A DNA stretch of 64,000 bases from Chryseobacterium geocarposphaerae (GTDB lineage: Bacteria; Bacteroidota; Bacteroidia; Flavobacteriales; Weeksellaceae): contig NZ_PGFD01000001.1 in the NCBI RefSeq assembly GCF_002797535.1, positions 372,001 through 436,000 of the forward strand, in the 5' to 3' direction. The notes under the pieces were generated by a model that did not search any database, was not told where the DNA came from, and worked only from the letters and a program-made list of their open reading frames with translations. The position numbers and the translations under genes were made by a program. Below, one piece after another: positions 45,159 through 54,462 of the stretch (the first letter of the stretch is position 1; each line of letters begins with the position of its first letter).

Positions 45159-48100
45159 ATGAAGAAATATAAAATTGCAGTCGCCTTTTGCCTTCTTCCG
45201 TTTTCCTACCTTTTTGCGCAGGAAATTGTGAAAGGAAAGGTGCTGTCTCCCAATCAGAAACCGTTGAGCGGCGTGACTGTCACTGTTTCCGAAACGGGAG
45301 TTACTACAACGACTGATAACAGCGGAACATTTCAAATTAATGATTTGAAGAAAGGAAACACGCTGGTTTTTACCTATCCCGATTATACTACGAAAGAAGT
45401 GGTGGTGGATGAAAAAACTTTCCTCAACATCATTCTGGCAGCCGATAAGGTGAAGAACATTGACGAAGTTGTGGTGACCGGATATACCAAGCAGAAAAAA
45501 GCCGACATCACCGGAGCAGTTTCCATTGTTGATATGAAAGATCTTAACAAACAGGCGGAACCGAATCCCATCAAATCACTACAGGGAAGAGTAGCTGGGG
45601 TGAATATCTCCGCCGATGGTTCGCCTTCAGGAGGAAGTACCAAAGTTCTGATTCGTGGTGTCGGGACACTGAACAATACCGACCCGCTTTATGTCATAGA
45701 CGGTGTACCAACAAAAGCAGGAATGCACGAGCTGAATCCGGGCGACATCGAAACGATGCAGGTACTGAAAGATGCTTCTTCCGCAAGTATCTACGGTTCC
45801 AGAGCGGCAAACGGTGTGATCATCATTACCACCAAAAAAGGGAAAAAAGGCAAGATGAGAATCGACCTGAATTATTATACTGCTTTTTCCCAATATGCGA
45901 AAAAAACACCTGTTCTCAACGCAAAACAATTCGGGCAGGTGCTTTGGCAGGCTAATATCAACGACGGTCTGAATCCGAACAATAATAACCTGAGCTACAG
46001 CTTCGACTGGGGCGTTCAGAACGGCGTTCCGACCTTGTACAACAGCTACGTTCCGGAATATCTGGATGCAGCAAAAACCATCAAATCTTCCAATACAAAT
46101 TGGTATGATGAGGTTTCCCAGACTGGTGTTGCCAATTCTTTGGATGTGGCGGCTTCAAGCGCGTCAGACAAAGGTTCTTACTATTTTTCGATGGGGTATT
46201 ATGACAATGACGGTATCGTAAAGCTGACCAATTTCAAAAGATTGTCTGCCCGTGTGAACACTTCCTATAATTTTTTCGATGGTAAATTAAAAATCGGGGA
46301 AAATTTTACATACAATAAAACTAACGAATTGATGGATCTTGGCGTTCTTGATCCGGCTTTAAGAGCACTGCCGATTATTCCTGTTCATACTGTGGACGGA
46401 ATCGGGTGGGGTGGTCCGGTTGGAGGGATGAATGACCGTCAGAATCCTGTCCGTCTTTTGGAATACAACAAAGACAACGGTTATCGTTATCAGCGTTTTT
46501 TCGGAAATGTCTATGCCGAATTACAGCCTGTGAAAAACCTGACGTTGAAATCAAGCTTCGGGGTTGATTTTTCGAATTATTATAAAAGAATGCTGCAAAG
46601 AAGCTATGTTTCGGGCTATCTTCAGAATAAAACAAATGCTGTAAATATTGACCAGTCGGATACTGAAAAATGGACATGGACCAATACAGCTCAATACACG
46701 GCCAAAGCAGGAAATCACCACTTCGATTTGCTGGGTGGGATGGAAATGTATAAAGATACCTATAATAATACGTGGCTTAGAAAAGAAGGCTTCCTGATTG
46801 AAACTCCCGATTATATGTACCCAGACGCGGGAACGGGAGATGCGTTCAACGGTGGAAGCTCTACCTATTACAGCTTGTTGTCATACTTCGGGAAGTTCTC
46901 TTACGATTATGACAATCGTTATCTTTTCTCTGCAACAGTACGTTATGACGGCTCGTCAAGATTCGGGAAAAACAACCGTTTTGGAACATTCCCGGCATTT
47001 TCGGCTGGATGGAGAATCAACAAAGAAGATTTTGCGGAGAAATGGATTCCGTTTTTCTCAGATTTAAGGCTGAGAGTAGGTTGGGGACAGACCGGGAACC
47101 AGGAAATCAGCAACTCGGCGGTGTACTCGCTATACATTGCGAATTATGCAGGCGGAAACCCGACCTGGGCAACTTCCTACGGAACGGCTTACGATATTTC
47201 GGGGGTGGGAAGCGGTTTATTGCCTTCAGGATTCATCGCAACACAAACCAAAAATGACGATTTAAAATGGGAAACCACTACACAGACCAACCTAGGTCTG
47301 GATTTCGGATTTTTTAATCAGAAACTGACGGGAAGCGTGGATATTTATAAAAAAGATACCAAAGATATTCTCGTTTTACCTCCTTATCTGGGCGTGATTG
47401 GCGAAGGCGGAAACCGCTGGATCAACGGTGCTTCGATGGAAAATAAAGGGATTGAGGTTGCTTTAGGTTATCAGGATAAAACTTCCGGCGGATTCGGGTA
47501 CGAGATTTCAGGAAATTTCTCTATGAACCGCAACAAAATCACGGAATTACCACAATCCGTTATCAACAATTATGGCGGAAACGGAACCACAGATAATATT
47601 CTCGGAAGGCCAATCAATTCAATGTATGGTTATGTTGCCGACGGACTTTTCAGAACGCAGGCAGAAGTTGATAATTCCGCTACGCAACCGGGTAAAGGAT
47701 TGGGAAGGATCCGTTATGCCGATTTAAATAATGATGGAATTATCGACGACAAAGACAGAACGTGGATTGGAAATCCGAATCCGGGATTTATGTATGGTGT
47801 TAATCTTAATTTCTCCTATAAAAATTTCGATTTGTCTACCTTTTGGCAAGGTATCGGCGATGTGGATGTCATTAATTCTAAAAAATACCAAACCGATTTC
47901 TGGAGTGTAGATGATGTAGGTTCCAACAAAGGGACGAGATTGCTCAATGCATGGTCACCACAGAATCCGAATTCTGATATTCCAGCACTCACAACAGTAG
48001 ACAGCAACGCAGAATCCAGATTTTCATCTTATTATGTAGAGAACGGAAGCTATCTGAAATTAAGAGTTTTACAATTAGGTTATAGTCTTCCGAAAAATGT

Positions 48101-48260
48101 GTTGGAGCAATACAGGCTTACCAATTTCAGGATTTACATCAGCGCACAGAATCTTCTGAGCATCAAATCCAAAAGCTTCACGGGTATCGATCCGGAAACG
48201 CCGGCTTTCGGTTATCCGCTACCGCTGACGTTTAATTTTGGAGTTAATTTATCCCTTTAA
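45159..48260 (+). CDS. susC: SusC-type TonB-dependent outer-membrane transporter
   Basis: The 1033-residue protein has a signal peptide (AVAFCLLPFSYLFA), a carboxypeptidase-like N-terminal domain (VKGKVLSPNQKPLSGVTVTV), a TonB box-like VDEVVVTGY-type stretch (IDEVVVTGYTKQ), a plug (LQGRVAGVNI, LIRGVGTLNNTDPLYVIDGV) and a barrel ending in an aromatic-containing last strand (TFNFGVNLSL). With SusD it would import fructan oligosaccharides. Confidence 0.96.
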   Translation: MKKYKIAVAFCLLPFSYLFAQEIVKGKVLSPNQKPLSGVTVTVSETGVTTTTDNSGTFQINDLKKGNTLVFTYPDYTTKEVVVDEKTFLNIILAADKVKNIDEVVVTGYTKQKKADITGAVSIVDMKDLNKQAEPNPIKSLQGRVAGVNISADGSPSGGSTKVLIRGVGTLNNTDPLYVIDGVPTKAGMHELNPGDIETMQVLKDASSASIYGSRAANGVIIITTKKGKKGKMRIDLNYYTAFSQYAKKTPVLNAKQFGQVLWQANINDGLNPNNNNLSYSFDWGVQNGVPTLYNSYVPEYLDAAKTIKSSNTNWYDEVSQTGVANSLDVAASSASDKGSYYFSMGYYDNDGIVKLTNFKRLSARVNTSYNFFDGKLKIGENFTYNKTNELMDLGVLDPALRALPIIPVHTVDGIGWGGPVGGMNDRQNPVRLLEYNKDNGYRYQRFFGNVYAELQPVKNLTLKSSFGVDFSNYYKRMLQRSYVSGYLQNKTNAVNIDQSDTEKWTWTNTAQYTAKAGNHHFDLLGGMEMYKDTYNNTWLRKEGFLIETPDYMYPDAGTGDAFNGGSSTYYSLLSYFGKFSYDYDNRYLFSATVRYDGSSRFGKNNRFGTFPAFSAGWRINKEDFAEKWIPFFSDLRLRVGWGQTGNQEISNSAVYSLYIANYAGGNPTWATSYGTAYDISGVGSGLLPSGFIATQTKNDDLKWETTTQTNLGLDFGFFNQKLTGSVDIYKKDTKDILVLPPYLGVIGEGGNRWINGASMENKGIEVALGYQDKTSGGFGYEISGNFSMNRNKITELPQSVINNYGGNGTTDNILGRPINSMYGYVADGLFRTQAEVDNSATQPGKGLGRIRYADLNNDGIIDDKDRTWIGNPNPGFMYGVNLNFSYKNFDLSTFWQGIGDVDVINSKKYQTDFWSVDDVGSNKGTRLLNAWSPQNPNSDIPALTTVDSNAESRFSSYYVENGSYLKLRVLQLGYSLPKNVLEQYRLTNFRIYISAQNLLSIKSKSFTGIDPETPAFGYPLPLTFNFGVNLSL

Positions 48261-48278
48261 ATTTTAAATATTAAAACA

Positions 48279-49976
48279 ATGAAAAAATATATACTATTAA
48301 CAGTTGCCTGTGCATTTCTGTTGGGAGCAACTTCCTGCAACGATTTTCTGGACAATGAGCCAAGAGGCGTGCTTTCCGAGGCCGATGTTGTAACGCCGGA
48401 AAATGTGGACGGTTTTGTGATTGCAGCTTATGCGGCACTTGGAAACGACCATTACGACACGCCTTTCAGCCTTTGGCCATACGGAAATGTACGTTCAGAT
48501 GATGCTTACAAAGGCGGAAGCGGAACTAATGATATTCAGGCATTTCACTTTTTTGAAATTTCCAACAATATCCGTTCGGATTTTGGTGAATTGGACCGTC
48601 TCTGGTATTTGCATTACGCTGGAATCAGCAGATGTAACAAAGCAATTGCAGCGCTTAACCAGCTTTCTGAAGCGCAATACCCAAACAAGAAAAAACGTAT
48701 TGCCGAGATGAAATTCGTGAGGGGACATTTTTATTTTATGCTGAAAATCCTTTTCAAATATGTGCCTTACGTGGATGAAAATACACCTATTGATGATTAC
48801 CCGAAAATCTCCAACCGTGCGAAAACCGACCAGCAACTGTGGGATGCCATCGCTTCCAATTTTGAAGATGCTGCCGCCAATTTGCCTGCAACGCAATCCG
48901 AAGTCGGAAGACCAAAGAAAAGTGCGGCTTATGCATATTTGGCAAAAGTGAGATTGTATCAGGCGTATGAGCAGGACGACAATTATACGGTGACTCAGAT
49001 CAATCCTGTAACCCTTCAGAAATCCATTGACGCAGCTAATCAGGTGATCGGAAATTATACTCTGGAATCAGATTTCGGGTACAATTTTCTTCCGGGAACG
49101 CACGAGAATGGTCCGGAATCGGTTTTCTCCATTCAATATTCCGACAATGACGGAACGCTTTTCGGAAGACTGAATTACGGTGATGTGCTTTCTCTGCCGC
49201 AAGGTTTAGGATGCTGCGATTTCCACAAACCAAGCCAGAATCTGGTGAACGCTTTCAAGACAACTCCTCAAGGTCTGCCAATGTTTGATACGTATAATGA
49301 TACGGATCTGAATTATAATCAGCTGAATAATTACAATGTGGATCCGAGACTTTACCACACGGTTGCTTTGCCGGGATTGCCTTGGAAATACGAGGAAAAC
49401 AAAATCTATCAGGAAAGCTGGAACAGAAGCCCGGGAACTTATGGTTATTATGCTTCATTAAAAGAAAATGTACCTGTAGGATGTGGCTGCACCGTGAATG
49501 TAGACCCGTTTTATGCCAATTCTAAAAACAGGATCATCATCCGTTATTCCGATGTGTTGCTGATGAAAGCGGAGGCGCTGATAGAGCTTGGACAAATCAA
49601 TGAAGCGTTGCCATTAATCAATCAGGTGAGACAACGTGCGGCGAACAGTACTGTTTTGACTGGAAGTTACACTTCAAACAATCTGATCAGCAAATATGAA
49701 CCGGGTGTCAACTGTACATGGAATCAGGATTTTGCCAGAAAAGCCCTAAGATGGGAGCGCAGAATGGAATTTGCAATGGAAGGCAGCCGTTTCTTCGACC
49801 TGGTGAGATGGGGAACCGCAGCAGGTACAATGAATACCTATTATTCCGGAGAAAAAACGAAAAGATCTTACTACTCTCAGGCAGGATTTGACCACGGAAT
49901 TGAAGAATACTGCCCGATTCCATTGGCTCAGATCAATTTCAGTCAGGGATTGTACAAGCAAAATAACGGATATTAA
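48279..49976 (+). CDS. susD: SusD-type surface glycan-binding lipoprotein
   Basis: The 565-residue protein has a lipobox (FLLGATSCNDFLD) and RagB/SusD features: LDNEPRGVLSEADVVTPENV, TPR-like helices (EMKFVRGHFYFML, KKSAAYAYLAKVRLYQAY), and the C-terminal RKALRWERRMEFAMEGSRFF followed by DLVRWG. It lids the SusC barrel. The gap to susC is 18 bp. Confidence 0.96.
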   Translation: MKKYILLTVACAFLLGATSCNDFLDNEPRGVLSEADVVTPENVDGFVIAAYAALGNDHYDTPFSLWPYGNVRSDDAYKGGSGTNDIQAFHFFEISNNIRSDFGELDRLWYLHYAGISRCNKAIAALNQLSEAQYPNKKKRIAEMKFVRGHFYFMLKILFKYVPYVDENTPIDDYPKISNRAKTDQQLWDAIASNFEDAAANLPATQSEVGRPKKSAAYAYLAKVRLYQAYEQDDNYTVTQINPVTLQKSIDAANQVIGNYTLESDFGYNFLPGTHENGPESVFSIQYSDNDGTLFGRLNYGDVLSLPQGLGCCDFHKPSQNLVNAFKTTPQGLPMFDTYNDTDLNYNQLNNYNVDPRLYHTVALPGLPWKYEENKIYQESWNRSPGTYGYYASLKENVPVGCGCTVNVDPFYANSKNRIIIRYSDVLLMKAEALIELGQINEALPLINQVRQRAANSTVLTGSYTSNNLISKYEPGVNCTWNQDFARKALRWERRMEFAMEGSRFFDLVRWGTAAGTMNTYYSGEKTKRSYYSQAGFDHGIEEYCPIPLAQINFSQGLYKQNNGY

Positions 49977-49989
49977 AAACGAAAGATTT

Positions 49990-51384
49990 ATGAAAACAAT
50001 ATTTAATAAACTCCAGGTATATTTCATTTTGCTGGTTTCCGCAATATTGGTCTGGTCCTGCGACAACAATATGGAAGAGGGTCTGGTAACAGACGTTTCG
50101 GTGAATGTGTCTTCTTTTAAAGTAAACGGCGTTTCTGGAGACATTGATAATAAAAATGACAAAATCACGGTAACGTTACCTTACGGAACGAGTGTAAAAG
50201 CCTTATCGCCAATCATAGAAATTCCGCAAGATGCAGTGATTTCCCCGGCTTCGGGAACTGTAATTGATTTTTCGCAGCCTGTCAAATTCAGAGTAAAGAA
50301 TGGTAATATTTATAAAGATTATCAGGTGACGGTTCAGTCCCAAGTTCCGATTATCAGTTTTAAAATTAACGGATTATCGGCAACTATCAACCATTCCAGC
50401 AAGACGATTTCACTCACAATGCCGGAAGGAACTAATCTTACTGCCTTGCAGCCTGTAATAGAAATGGCAAGCGGAGTAAGCATCAATCCTGCATCAGGAA
50501 CTACGATTAATTTCAGCAGTCCTGTACAGTTTACCGTTTCCAATGCGAATCTGACTGAAATCTACACGGCAAAAGTAACCACGCCTGTTTCAGGACCAAC
50601 AGTGGCATTCCTCGGAACAGCGGTAACCAGAACGGGTCTTACCAATCCTGATGAAATTGCAGCTTCTGACTGGCTTTTCGGTAAATTTTCCGGAGCGGTC
50701 TACGTTTCAATGGCAGATGTGGCGAGTGGTGCAGCTAACCTAACAGGTATCAATGTGATTTGGTGGCATTTTGACTCGGCTACCGCTTTGCCTGGTGACG
50801 CATTGAATGCGAATGTAACTTCCAAAATCAAAACCTATCTGAATGCGGGCGGAAATATTCTTTTAACTGGATTTGCTGCTCAATATGTGGATGCTTTGGG
50901 AATTGTGCCTTCGGGAAAAGGCCCGAATAATGTTTTCGGGGATTTCTTACCGAACGGGTTTGTAGATGCGAACAACGATTGGGGAATTTCTTTCAAAGGG
51001 AATGAAACGCACCCTGTTTTTGACGGGCTTCAGACCTACGAATCCGGGAAAGCCAATTTTCTTCAGAAAGGAACATTCAGATTGAATCACACCGCGTGGT
51101 GGTTCTTGCCGGATTGGGGAGGCTATGTGAACGGAGCCGGATGGAGAACGCAAACAGGAGGAAATAACCTGGCCAGTGAAGCATGGGACGATACTTTGGA
51201 CGGACGTGTCGCCGTGGCAGAATTTCCGGGAGGAACTGCCAATAAAAAGTGTATTACTATCTCAATGGGCGCTTATGACTGGTACAACGAAACCTCGAAC
51301 GGAACACCAAGCCAGTCGAACGGATTTTTGGATAACGTCAAAAAAATCACGGAGAACAGTCTTAATTATCTTGTAACGCATTAA
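49990..51384 (+). CDS. DUF4960 surface lipoprotein (glycan-binding)
   Basis: ATG at 49990 gives a 464-residue lipoprotein (VSAILVWSCDNNMEEG). Two DUF5018-like Ig repeats follow (ISPASGTVIDFSQPVKFRVK and INPASGTTINFSSPVQFTVS), then a DUF4960-type C-terminal domain (TVAFLGTAVTRTGL to ITISMGAYDWYNETSNG). The open frame extends further upstream to 49888 but overlaps susD. Proteins in this position in fructan loci bind levan on the surface (BT1761, from memory). Lys/Trp patches such as NHTAWWFLPDWGGYVNG could contact sugar. Confidence 0.9.
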   Translation: MKTIFNKLQVYFILLVSAILVWSCDNNMEEGLVTDVSVNVSSFKVNGVSGDIDNKNDKITVTLPYGTSVKALSPIIEIPQDAVISPASGTVIDFSQPVKFRVKNGNIYKDYQVTVQSQVPIISFKINGLSATINHSSKTISLTMPEGTNLTALQPVIEMASGVSINPASGTTINFSSPVQFTVSNANLTEIYTAKVTTPVSGPTVAFLGTAVTRTGLTNPDEIAASDWLFGKFSGAVYVSMADVASGAANLTGINVIWWHFDSATALPGDALNANVTSKIKTYLNAGGNILLTGFAAQYVDALGIVPSGKGPNNVFGDFLPNGFVDANNDWGISFKGNETHPVFDGLQTYESGKANFLQKGTFRLNHTAWWFLPDWGGYVNGAGWRTQTGGNNLASEAWDDTLDGRVAVAEFPGGTANKKCITISMGAYDWYNETSNGTPSQSNGFLDNVKKITENSLNYLVTH

Positions 51385-51395
51385 TATCAGAATCA

Positions 51396-52937
51396 ATGAC
51401 AATCAAAACAATATATTTAGCCGCTATAATGGCTTTGGCGACTTATTCCTGCCAGAACCATGATTCGGTGGCCGATGTGAATCCGGATGATATTTTCAGA
51501 CAGACGAACATCTTTCCACAACCGCCCAATCAATGGATGGGAGCTACTAATCCTTATTACACAGCAGGTTATGTCGGCGATGTAATGCCATATTACGAAA
51601 ACGGAAAATTCCACCTTTTCTTTCTGCATGATGCTAAAATCAAACCTGCAGGCGAAGGATTCCATGATATTCACAGCTTCGAGACGACCAATTTTAAGGA
51701 TTTTACTTATCAAGGGAGACAAATTCCTTACGGAACGACTTCCGAGCCGGATTTTGGTGTTGGAACAGGAAGTCTGGTGAAAGTCGGGAGTACGTATTAT
51801 TACTATTACACAGGGCATAACGAGATTGCTTCGTTCTTAGCGGGTAATCCGAGGGAAAGTGTGCTTTTGGCAACAAGTACCGATATGAAAAACTGGACGA
51901 AAGTGAAGAATTTTAAGATCACTGCTCCGGCTGGCTATTATGATTATGAATTCCGCGATCCACATGTTTTCTTCAATACTGAAGATGGAAAATACTGGAT
52001 GCTGGTTTCTGCACAGACTTCAGCTAAAAAAGCGGTTGTTCTTAAATTTACCACAACCAATCCTGCCAGCGGAAACTGGACGGTGGAAAACCCGATTTAC
52101 ACGACAACTTCATCAGAAAATTATATTATGCTGGAATGTCCCGATCTTTTCAAAATGGGCAATTACTGGTATCTTGTTTTCTCTGAAAACTGGAGTAACA
52201 ATACCGGAACACATTACAGAATCGGAACTTCACCAAACGGACCTTGGACTACACCTGCGAATGACCGGTTGGATGGCTCTTATCTCTATGCTGCAAAGAC
52301 CGTTTCGGACAATGCCAACCGTTATCTGGTAGGTTGGACTGCAAGAAAAGTCCCTGAAAGCAATACCGGTGGAAAAGACTGGGCGGGAAATCTTGTAGCA
52401 CATCAACTCGTTAAGAATCAGGATGGAACGTTGGCGGTAAAACCTATTTCTACCTTGCAGTCTGTATTTGGGCAAAATGCTCCTCTTTCCGTAGATAGGA
52501 TTACAGGTAATGCTTCTCAGAACGGGAATAGCTTTAATCTTTCTGCGAATTCTCAGGTAATGTTCGAGAAGCTCCAGAAGGCCAATCAGATCAGCTTTAC
52601 GTTGAATGCTCCAGCTAACGGGAAATCAGGATTGATTCTGGCGCAGGACAATGACGGAAAGAATGGTTTTAAAATTTCATTTGAACCTTCTTCCAACAGA
52701 ATGGCGAGCTATGTAATGAACGGCGGAAGTGAGGATTTTGCCAATGCTTATCCTTTGTCCGGAATCTCGGGAACCAGCTATAATGTAACGGTTTTTATCA
52801 GTAATGATGTTTGTGTGGTTTATGTGAATGATAAGTTGGCGTTCAGCAATCGTGTATATGATGTTGTTAACAAAAAATGGAGTATTTTTGGTACTGCGGA
52901 CAGTTCATTCAGTAATATTAATGTTAAAAATCCTTAA
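51396..52937 (+). CDS. GH32 surface lipoprotein with divergent nucleophile motif
   Basis: The 513-residue lipoprotein (IMALATYSCQNHD) has stabiliser D188 in EFRDPHVF and acid/base E247 in LECPDLF. WMNDPNG is not present; the probable nucleophile is D62 in YVGDVMPYYENGKFHLFF. This is the type of GH32 that acts at the surface as an endo-fructanase in fructan loci such as BT1760 (similarity of position and pattern, not tested). A C-terminal lectin-like beta-sandwich follows. Confidence 0.88.
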   Translation: MTIKTIYLAAIMALATYSCQNHDSVADVNPDDIFRQTNIFPQPPNQWMGATNPYYTAGYVGDVMPYYENGKFHLFFLHDAKIKPAGEGFHDIHSFETTNFKDFTYQGRQIPYGTTSEPDFGVGTGSLVKVGSTYYYYYTGHNEIASFLAGNPRESVLLATSTDMKNWTKVKNFKITAPAGYYDYEFRDPHVFFNTEDGKYWMLVSAQTSAKKAVVLKFTTTNPASGNWTVENPIYTTTSSENYIMLECPDLFKMGNYWYLVFSENWSNNTGTHYRIGTSPNGPWTTPANDRLDGSYLYAAKTVSDNANRYLVGWTARKVPESNTGGKDWAGNLVAHQLVKNQDGTLAVKPISTLQSVFGQNAPLSVDRITGNASQNGNSFNLSANSQVMFEKLQKANQISFTLNAPANGKSGLILAQDNDGKNGFKISFEPSSNRMASYVMNGGSEDFANAYPLSGISGTSYNVTVFISNDVCVVYVNDKLAFSNRVYDVVNKKWSIFGTADSSFSNINVKNP

Positions 52938-52940
52938 TTA

Positions 52941-53849
52941 ATGTTCCTTAATAAAAAAATAAATGCAGTCAGTTTCGGAGAGGTGCTCTTCGATGTGTTT
53001 GGAGAAGAAAAGAAAATCGGCGGTGCTCCGCTCAATCTGGCACTCAGAACGGCGTCTTTCGGATTTCCGGTGGCGATGATAAGTGCTGTTGGAAATGATG
53101 AGGATGGAAAGGTAATTTGTGACTATGTCAGGGAAAACCAACTTGATACCAGTGGAATTATGACAACCCGGGATTATGATACGGGTATTGTCCAGGTAAC
53201 ATTGAACGAGCGTGGTTCTGCAACTTATGAAATCAAATTTCCGTCTGCCTGGGATTTTATCGAAACTAATGATGATACTTTGAATATCGTTAAAAATGCG
53301 GATGTCTTTTTTTACGGAAGCCTTGTCTGCAGGAATGATGCTTCAAGAAATACACTTTTCAGTCTGCTGGATTCCAATCCTGAAATGTTCAAGGTTTTTG
53401 ATGTGAATCTGAGAAAGCCTTTCTACCATATTGAGCTTCTGGAAAAATTGATGAACAAGGCCGATTTCATTAAATTTAATGATGAAGAAATCCTTGAAAT
53501 TGCCGCTGAGCTGGGTTTTAAATCAGATGATTTGGAAGAAAACATCCGTTTCATTTCAGAAAAGACAAATACAGGTTCTGTCTGTGTCACGTTGGGTAAA
53601 CACGGTTCAATATTGCTTTGGAAAGACAAGTTTTACAAGCACGGTGGCTATCCTGTGAAAGTGGCGGACACCGTTGGAGCTGGGGATTCGTTTCTGGCAA
53701 GTTTGATTGCCCGATTGTTATCAGATAAAAATCCTGAAATGGCACTGGATTTTGCGAGTGCGGTTGGTGCTTTGGTGGCGAGTTATTCGGGAGCTAATCC
53801 GAAGCTTCGAAATGAAGAGATTGAAGAGTTTATAAAGGAAAGGGTTTGA
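52941..53849 (+). CDS. PfkB-family fructokinase
   Basis: The 302-residue protein has the PfkB pattern: GEVLFDVFGEEKKIGGAPLN at the N-terminus, DVNLRKPFY in the middle, and the ATP/anion-hole motif DTVGAGDSFLAS with catalytic D249. It would phosphorylate imported fructose and so completes the locus. It starts 3 bp after the GH32 stop. Confidence 0.95.
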   Translation: MFLNKKINAVSFGEVLFDVFGEEKKIGGAPLNLALRTASFGFPVAMISAVGNDEDGKVICDYVRENQLDTSGIMTTRDYDTGIVQVTLNERGSATYEIKFPSAWDFIETNDDTLNIVKNADVFFYGSLVCRNDASRNTLFSLLDSNPEMFKVFDVNLRKPFYHIELLEKLMNKADFIKFNDEEILEIAAELGFKSDDLEENIRFISEKTNTGSVCVTLGKHGSILLWKDKFYKHGGYPVKVADTVGAGDSFLASLIARLLSDKNPEMALDFASAVGALVASYSGANPKLRNEEIEEFIKERV

Positions 53850-53886
53850 GAGAATTCTTAAGCATTCAAAATGACAATAAAAATGG

Positions 53887-53914
53887 CACCAACTAAAGAT
53901 AGTTGGTGTTATTT
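53887..53914 (+). terminator. Terminator of the fructan operon
   Basis: A perfect 9-bp stem, CACCAACTA / TAGTTGGTG, with loop AAGA is followed by TTATTTG. Confidence 0.75.
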
Positions 53915-54044
53915 GTGAACTCGGCAGAATATCATCATTATTCACCTAATTTTTTTATGCCCTACTTCGATTGGATTTGAGATAATATGATAACCAAAGT
54001 ATTCGCCAAATTAAATTCGATATTTGTTAAAAAATATTTTGGAC

Positions 54045-54165
54045 ACTAAAGTAATTTACTTTCAATATTTTTTCGCATTTCCGCAAGCATTTCTGCCAAT
54101 ACCTGTAGGTCCGCCACCTGCAATTACTATACTTAGTTTTTTTTCTGCTTCGGCATCATTCTTTA
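54045..54165 (-). pseudogene. NADH dehydrogenase (type II) remnant
   Basis: The minus strand encodes KNDAEAEKKLSIVIAGGGPT and G, the second dinucleotide motif of type II NADH dehydrogenases. After a frameshift it continues LAEMLAEMRKNIESKLL and a stop. A stop also interrupts the frame upstream. Only this 120-bp piece remains in 53915-54462. The rest of that gap, including the upstream region of the MBL gene, shows nothing clear. Confidence 0.6.
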
Positions 54166-54462
54166 TGATTGATGTCTTTCGATCGACTCATGATGTAAGT
54201 TTTGTAAAACGGAAGTATTTTCAACTTACATACTATTATTTAACAAATTGATTATCAGTAAAATAAATTCAATAAAACGCAATTAAAAGGACGATATTTC
54301 GTATTTAGACTTTATGAGTACTTTATTTAGTTCTTGCGTTAAAAAAATATCGATGTTAATAATAAGAGATCGAAGTTCGTTTCCGCCCTATAAATTGGGT
54401 TTTAGTGACCGTTATCATATTTGTTCTCAAAGGAAGTTTATAACTTTATTAAAAATTAAAAA

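Noticed and set aside
54024..54251. 75-residue plus-strand frame with a Pro/Phe-rich stretch
   Set aside because: It is antisense to the NADH dehydrogenase remnant; the GGGPTG motif is on the minus strand.
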